Source: Silvimonas sp.
GTDB taxonomy: Bacteria > Pseudomonadota > Gammaproteobacteria > Burkholderiales > Chitinibacteraceae
Length of the DNA: 22,175 nt
Assembly: GCA_030151005.1 (NCBI GenBank)
Contig: JASLES010000237.1
Span: 1 to 22,175, forward strand
Reading direction: 5' to 3'
Shown here: positions 21,849 to 22,175 of the stretch, piece after piece
How positions within the stretch are numbered: the first letter of the stretch is position 1
How the letters are laid out: each line of letters begins with the position of its first letter
Made by a program: the position numbers and the translations under genes
Notes under the pieces: generated by a model
Databases searched by the model: none
The model's input: the letters and a program-made list of their open reading frames with translations, nothing else
What the model was told of the DNA's origin: nothing

Positions 21849-22019
21849 AGTGTGCCGGGCAGGTAGGGGAGGCAAAGATGATCAATTTTGCAGCAAGCCA
21901 GGACGTTTGAAAACCCGTCGCCCCGTTTGCGAGTGCCAATATCACATGAATTGCGCCTGATTGAGCGTTATTGCTGCTAACAATAGGCGAAAAAGTCAGG
22001 CTATGCCGGATTGTCTGCG

Positions 22020-22175
22020 TCAGCGCGCACTGAAACGGACATGCCATTGCCTGACCTGGTCGGTCAGTGCTTCAAGACTACCACTGTTATCGATGATGGC
22101 GTCGGCGCGTGCCAGCTTTTGTTCCCGGCTGAGTTGCGCCGCCAGCAGCCGATCAACCGATTGCTCGTCCAGTCC
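22020..22175 (-). CDS. coaE: Dephospho-CoA kinase CoaE, C-terminal end (5' part outside window)
   Basis: Only the last 51 codons are present, too short for most ORF lists. The minus strand reads DRLLAAQLSREQKLARADAI followed by IDNSGSLEALTDQV, which matches the conserved C-terminal helix region of CoaE (R-a-Q-s-r-e-e-K-l-a-r-A-D-x-V-I-d-N-s-G). CoaE phosphorylates dephospho-CoA in the final step of coenzyme A synthesis. The stop TGA is at 22022-22020. Its position before zapD and yacG supports the assignment. Confidence 0.92.
   Translation of the reverse strand, partial: GLDEQSVDRLLAAQLSREQKLARADAIIDNSGSLEALTDQVRQWHVRFSAR

Noticed and set aside
21841..22047. 68-codon minus-strand frame between coaE and zapD
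   Set aside because: No Shine-Dalgarno, overlaps the coaE end and the zapD start in another frame, and the translation resembles no family.

Overview
The window looks like chromosome from a betaproteobacterium, most likely Neisseriales (Chromobacteriaceae or Chitinibacteraceae type). The GC content is high, the right end carries the coaE-zapD-yacG division/cofactor block typical of beta- and gammaproteobacteria, and rsmJ, apaH, mtfA and a DUF1289 gene are proteobacterial core or near-core genes. No rRNA, tRNA, CRISPR array, insertion sequence or prophage is visible. The assignment rests on gene content and recalled family resemblance, not on a database search.

Left part (1-4260): the 3' end of a GH42 beta-galactosidase gene is followed by a periplasmic sugar-binding protein and two ABC permeases, all on the + strand. 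This is a galactoside uptake-and-cleavage operon; no ATPase gene lies inside the window. A 9-bp hairpin separates the binding-protein gene from the permeases.

Middle-left part (4292-13530): small regulator/effector units. A beta-class glutathione transferase is divergent from a TetR repressor, with two matching operator-like dyads. A surface-adhesin-E-like small protein and an HTH/MmyB-type regulator follow. An AbrB-family membrane protein and a tightly coupled small membrane protein are divergent from a second TetR gene, with three copies of a GCGAGGAT-type operator. A LytS/LytTR-type two-component system is preceded by a coupled membrane-protein gene, with 20-bp-period direct repeats at the promoter. 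A DHA2-type drug exporter and a DUF1289 gene complete this part.

Right part (13600-20850): this is the most interesting region. It holds two operons that fit phosphate-starvation membrane-lipid remodelling. The first is a PlcP-like metallophosphoesterase coupled to an Agt-like GT4 glycosyltransferase (phospholipid to diacylglycerol to glycolipid). The second is an olsB-olsA pair (phosphorus-free ornithine lipid). Each lead gene is preceded by PHO-box half-sites phased exactly every 11 bp: four positions for plcP and six for olsB. Between the operons lie mtfA-rsmJ, a serine-recombinase-like protein that has lost its catalytic residues but keeps its DNA-binding domain, and apaH. The right end carries yacG, zapD and the 3' end of coaE.

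The proposed working model is that PhoB induces both operons under phosphate limitation. PlcP would strip phosphate head groups, Agt would glycosylate the resulting diacylglycerol, and OlsB/OlsA would make ornithine lipid, together replacing phospholipids. The protein families and half-site spacing are read from the sequence; the joint regulation is inference.
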